This document shows positions 62,598-64,000 of a DNA stretch of 64,000 bases, in pieces. The notes under the pieces are model-generated. The model was not told where the DNA came from and did no database searches. It was given only the letters and a program-made list of their open reading frames with translations. Each line of letters begins with the position of its first letter. Position 1 is the first letter of the stretch. The stretch comes from Maylandia zebra (Eukaryota; Chordata; Actinopteri; Cichliformes; Cichlidae), in the NCBI RefSeq assembly GCF_041146795.1, contig NC_135170.1:33001033-33065032 (forward strand), read 5' to 3'. A program made the translations under genes and the position numbers.

Positions 62598-63420
62598 TGT
62601 TGTCAGTGTTTTGTTTTTTAAAATGAAGCAAATGAATAAAATGAAGCGTTTGAGCATCATGCTGTAAGTTATGTAAATAGAGTTTTTATATTCGTCCTGC
62701 GCTCGCCTGCATCTAGCTCTGAGGTTTCAGGTACGCGTGATGATTGGTGAAGGTTTGATGACAGAGGGGAGGTGATGTCAGGGAAGGAAAGCAGCGGCGG
62801 ATCCGTCATGGGAATTTACAGCTGGGTTGGTGCGTGGAATCTTAATCGGCAGCGGTATTGTTCGGGGCAGGTCCTGCGTGGGGGGCAGACAGTGGGGGAG
62901 GGGGGGGATCAGGGTTTATTTTTGGGGAGGGGGAAGGCTGCTGTCGATGGTGTTTTGACAGGACGACCCCAAGCGGCAACTTCAGGACAAAAATAAAATA
63001 AAATGATGTGAAAATCTGCAGTTCCTCTAATGCTCACTTGAGGCCTCAGATTATGTCATGTGAAACGCTTGTTAGCTTCCCTAACAGCTAACGCTCTGGC
63101 CACGCATCATTGGCTGACGTCACTGTGGCTACGTCCATCTTTTATAGCAGCGTGAAAAAGACTGAAAATAGATTCAGTCTGTGATGTACATGCAGAAGCT
63201 CCACCCACCAGACTTATTGGAGAACAGTGTGGGAATCAACTCCTGGACGCCTCTTTGATCTGATGTGTTTGTCTGTGTTTGTTTAGCCAGTGGAAGTGTT
63301 GGGAGGAAGACGGGAAACGAGGAAGCAGCAGCAGAGGAAGAAGAAGACAGAGAGGAAGTGTTTGCGGTGGAGCTCCACAAAGGGCCTCACGGTCTCGGGC
63401 TGGCACTCGTAGATGGGACG
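38833..63420 (+). CDS. radil: RADIL/RASIP1-family Rap effector: RA, FHA-like, DIL and partial PDZ; 14 exons, incomplete at right edge
   Basis: Family members bind Rap/Ras GTP through the RA domain and act in integrin adhesion, neural crest migration and endothelial lumen formation. Coding exons: 38833-38960, 39883-40227, 40532-40767, 43015-43343, 46111-46803, 47698-47735, 48738-48907, 48982-49094, 53105-53324, 53539-53711, 56850-56994, 59864-60045, 60145-60502, 63287-63420. All phases agree, giving 1088 codons before the edge. RA domain about 121-228, FHA-like about 335-460, DIL about 600-860, Ser/Pro-rich LLTPPNTP segment near 1015, PDZ from about 1070. The N-terminus (PVGLLIRSPKRRLAKLGRK), GAPVTRNG and FYQWSRGVQIRANLDL match RASIP1 best; DDPAELSSQ, DTITAGINAQARKLQK, LLTPPNTP and the PDZ match RADIL. 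The PDZ argues for RADIL (teleost radila/radilb), but orthology is unsettled. The ATG has A at -3. Confidence 0.92.
38961..39882 (+). other. Intron 1 of the RADIL-family gene
   Basis: AT-rich, ending in a pyrimidine tract and ACTCCAATCAG. No other feature seen. The open frame entering exon 2 from 39749 is intron read-through. Confidence 0.7.
39883..40227 (+). CDS. radil: RADIL-family exon 2, start of RA domain; GC donor
   Basis: A Ser/Arg-rich leader (SAESVGVRQPAKSKIRRHN) leads to DDPAELSSQMSIPGILKIF and TNYKSVLATTQSSAKELV, the first strand-helix part of the RA domain. The exon must end at GAAAG/GCAAGAG: the reading frame continues into Tyr-Cys-Leu of the next exon only from there, so the donor is GC rather than GT. 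Confidence 0.92.
40532..40767 (+). CDS. radil: RADIL-family exon 3, rest of RA domain
   Basis: YCLEKEDPNNYVLCDVIGQ, CFRVVGDSERPLMLQSLWKP and FSRRFEIQLR complete the RA fold. The end, DRDTITAG, continues into INAQARKLQK as in human RADIL. Confidence 0.95.
40768..43014 (+). other. Intron 3 of the RADIL-family gene
   Basis: 2.2 kb, AT-rich, no second gene or clear repeat. A long frame on the minus strand at 41802-42110 has no homology. Confidence 0.6.
43015..43343 (+). CDS. radil: RADIL-family exon 4, linker into FHA-like region
   Basis: INAQARKLQKTRSRV opens it; an acidic, Ser-rich linker of low conservation follows; it closes with FDFPYFLLLQGYSHRQ, the conserved entry to the FHA-like region (YFLLLQGY in both RADIL and RASIP1). 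Donor CAG/GTGAGT, phase 0. Confidence 0.93.
43344..46110 (+). other. Intron 4 of the RADIL-family gene with a diverged repeat
   Basis: About 43560-43830 carries CCCACCCACTTGC, AAGCTAAAACAGCTTG and TTGAACTGAGGGGCCTGC, a fish repeat related to the pieces near 3417-3480. A 149-codon minus-strand frame at 44419-44868 shows no recognisable domain. Confidence 0.5.
46111..46803 (+). CDS. radil: RADIL-family exon 5, FHA-like region and start of the conserved block before DIL
   Basis: The largest exon (231 codons). DFVIYLMSGTTTIFG, LLFAPDVLPQHCCVRR, LHGAPVTRNGLLLKEE and LNPGDLVGLGKHYLFMF form the FHA-like fold. Two CxxC-like pairs (CFSCG) follow, as in the family (CRLCG). KLTPAFLLSLCIQHSAS is the conserved lead-in to the DIL region. 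The acceptor follows a long T-run. Confidence 0.96.
47698..47735 (+). CDS. radil: RADIL-family exon 6 (38 nt)
   Basis: Encodes EKTKELAAIQPE, after the Trp that ends the previous exon, matching WEKTKELAEKQ of RADIL and WEKIKEIGDRQPE of RASIP1. Small but secure: both neighbours demand its phase. Confidence 0.9.
48738..48907 (+). CDS. radil: RADIL-family exon 7, DIL domain start
   Basis: LLSMKELIPGLQPLVLWMAN then SIELLHFIQHEVPQLLPW; helix content and the LWMAN-x-x-ELL motif are diagnostic of the family's dilute domain. It ends with an acidic DQEDEG. Confidence 0.95.
48982..49094 (+). CDS. radil: RADIL-family exon 8, DIL domain
   Basis: ACEEAMTVLEEVIMFTFQQT then VYYLTK; close to EEAMAVLEEVVLYAFQQ of RADIL and DEAMALLDEVIMCTFQQS of RASIP1. 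Only 74 bases of intron separate it from the previous exon. Confidence 0.95.
49095..53104 (+). other. Intron 8 of the RADIL-family gene (4 kb)
   Basis: Contains an L2/CR1-like repeat at about 50190-50400 (GTGTGGAGTTTGCATGTTCT, CACAGTCCAAAGACTTGC, GGTTAATTGGCGGCTCTAAA, then GTGACAGCTGGCTCCAGCAT). Nothing else recognisable. Confidence 0.6.
53105..53324 (+). CDS. radil: RADIL-family exon 9, DIL domain
   Basis: SMYSALSGLLDGNPFSES, ESILEVLKEALKLLTAF, VHPDIALQLCAYLFFFINAS and LFNTLMERG. YLFFF is invariant in the family. Confidence 0.96.
53539..53711 (+). CDS. radil: RADIL-family exon 10, DIL domain
   Basis: GFYQWSRGVQIRANLDLLMD, WIQSIGLGDLATEFFQKLS and AAVNLLATPKETLLQ. This exon is markedly closer to RASIP1 (FYQWSRAVQIRTNLDLVLDW) than to human RADIL. 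Confidence 0.96.
53712..56849 (+). other. Intron 10 of the RADIL-family gene
   Basis: Holds the long purine tract listed separately; otherwise no exon or known repeat. Confidence 0.6.
54015..54320 (+). repeat. Purine-rich (GA) tract, about 300 bases
   Basis: Composed almost wholly of A and G words such as GAGAAGAGAAGGAGGAAAGG and AAAGAAAGGAACAAAAGG, with sparse C/T. It is simple-sequence-like without a fixed unit. Frames on the other strand (all Phe/Leu/Ser) are artefacts of this composition. Confidence 0.85.
56850..56994 (+). CDS. radil: RADIL-family exon 11, end of DIL domain
   Basis: ASWVSLRTEFSALKPAQLHH then MLREYNSGKACPPGW; the LxPAQLHHxL motif ends the DIL region in both paralogues. 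Confidence 0.95.
56995..59863 (+). other. Intron 11 of the RADIL-family gene
   Basis: AT-rich with a CACCACCACCACC run near 59200 and ATATAAATCAATATAATAATCAATAA-like low-complexity sequence near 58880. No exon or identifiable repeat. Confidence 0.6.
59864..60045 (+). CDS. radil: RADIL-family exon 12
   Basis: ADILESFDNHPPLILPSST then FHLELGKPIVEPALFEQLAR; ESF-x-x-HPPLILP is shared with RASIP1 and ESYENPPPIVLPS with RADIL. Ends in a Glu-rich tail. Confidence 0.94.
60145..60502 (+). CDS. radil: RADIL-family exon 13, linker with LLTPPNTP motif
   Basis: A poorly conserved Ser/Thr/Pro-rich stretch ends in DPSCLLTPPNTPQGMEL, which matches SSCLLTPPSTPLG of RADIL and is absent from RASIP1. The TPPNTP is a potential proline-directed phosphorylation site. 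Confidence 0.93.
62564..62595 (+). repeat. (TAA)n microsatellite
   Basis: About ten TAA units without interruption. Confidence 0.95.
62880..62934 (+). other. G-rich run with G-quadruplex potential
   Basis: Runs of six, five, eight, three, four and five G residues lie within 55 bases, satisfying the G3+N1-7 pattern several times. Located 350 bases upstream of the PDZ exon on the coding strand. Confidence 0.7.
63287..63420 (+). CDS. radil: RADIL-family exon 14, start of PDZ domain
   Basis: An acidic run (EEAAAEEEEDREE) precedes VFAVELHKGPHGLGLALVDG, the first strand and GLGL carboxylate-binding loop of a PDZ domain, as in FTVELERGPSGLGMGLIDG of RADIL. The rest of the PDZ lies beyond the window. 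Confidence 0.93.
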
Positions 63421-64000
63421 GTACGTATTCACAATCACTGTTTGTAAATAAAGTAGTAGGCAGGAGGAAGTGAGTTTAACTGATGAGATCGGACACTAAT
63501 TAGTTCAGACTGCAAACTGCTGGAAGGCTGAAAGCTCTCATTTAATCACTAAATGTTCCTGCAGTCCAGACTCTACAGATCAGTGCTTAACACTGTAATG
63601 ACACTGTGACAAATAAGGTGCTACAACACAATAAAACTCTTACAATGAACTGAATCTGATGTGTTTGCTTCCTTATGCTTATCCCGAAATACGTAGTTAA
63701 ACAATTGTTTGGCAGAATGATCAGAAAACACCAACATGTAACAAGTTCCACCTACACCGCAATATTTGCTTGATTTTCTTCCATTTTCTTTTTATGTCAT
63801 TTTTTTAATCTGTTGATTCTGACAGACATCTTTTAAGCTGTGTAATAAAAATACAAATCCTCCTCTTGGGAGCTTAAATATCTTTTTCTGCTTTACTGCA
63901 GAGCTTCTGCAGTGTGTCACTCCTCTTTTACAGCAAACTTTCAATCAACAAATTTTCTAACCACCTCTCTAATGTGTTTACAGCATCATGGCAAAATTCT
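63421..64000 (+). other. Intron 14 of the RADIL-family gene, runs off the window
   Basis: Begins GTACGT; AT-rich, with no acceptor followed by PDZ-like coding before the edge. Confidence 0.6.

Larger units (their letters stand above)
60503..63286 (+). other. Intron 13 of the RADIL-family gene
   Basis: Includes a (TAA)n microsatellite at 62564-62595, a G-rich run at 62880-62934 and, at about 63010-63270, pieces of the fish repeat also seen at 8740-9275 (GCAGTTCCTCTAATGCTCAC, CTACGTCCATCTTTTATAG). Confidence 0.6.

Overview
The window is vertebrate nuclear DNA, almost certainly from a ray-finned (percomorph teleost) fish. It is AT-rich, its genes are split by canonical GT-AG introns, and it is full of teleost repeats: tRNA-headed SINE copies, decayed Tc1/mariner transposases, hAT-type and palindromic MITE-like elements, LTR remnants, and the fish repeat ending in ...AAAATTGAATTGAATT. 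The mix looks cichlid-like, but that is inference. No bacterial operon, CRISPR array or rRNA is present.

Two protein genes could be assembled exon by exon, with every splice phase agreeing. On the minus strand, about 16.2 to 4.2 kb, lies grap2 (GADS), an SH3-SH2-SH3 adaptor of 290 residues in seven coding exons, with a plausible 5' UTR acceptor, a candidate distant non-coding first exon near 24.3-24.6 kb, and a polyadenylation signal at 4.17 kb. On the plus strand, from 38.8 kb off the right edge, lies a RADIL/RASIP1-family gene: RA domain, FHA-like region, DIL domain and the first part of a PDZ domain, 14 exons and 1088 codons inside the window. It combines a RASIP1-like N-terminus with RADIL-like linker and PDZ features, and its second intron uses a GC-AG donor. 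The two genes are arranged head to head.

The 14 kb between their 5' ends is mostly repeats, but holds the most unexpected signal: a minus-strand spliced reading frame at 30.6-31.7 kb (115-nt exon, 23-nt microexon, 684-nt terminal exon, phases all compatible). Its product carries tandem 15-residue NPYRLYHNRPSETTS repeats (a 45-bp coding minisatellite), a short Cys-rich stretch and a C-terminal hydrophobic helix. I do not recognise the family.

Other notable structure: a complete hAT-like element (20059-21121) with a perfect 8-bp target duplication that carries a fragment resembling a Brinker-type DNA-binding domain; a solo LTR at 33.5-34.1 kb; an LTR end at the left edge; a degenerate ~20-bp-motif array across 17.3-19.3 kb; a 300-bp purine tract and a G-quadruplex-prone run in RADIL-family introns.

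Functionally the two named genes are unrelated in pathway detail: GADS links SLP-76 to LAT in haematopoietic receptor signalling, and RADIL/RASIP1 proteins are Rap effectors in adhesion, migration and vessel formation. Their adjacency says nothing specific about shared function.
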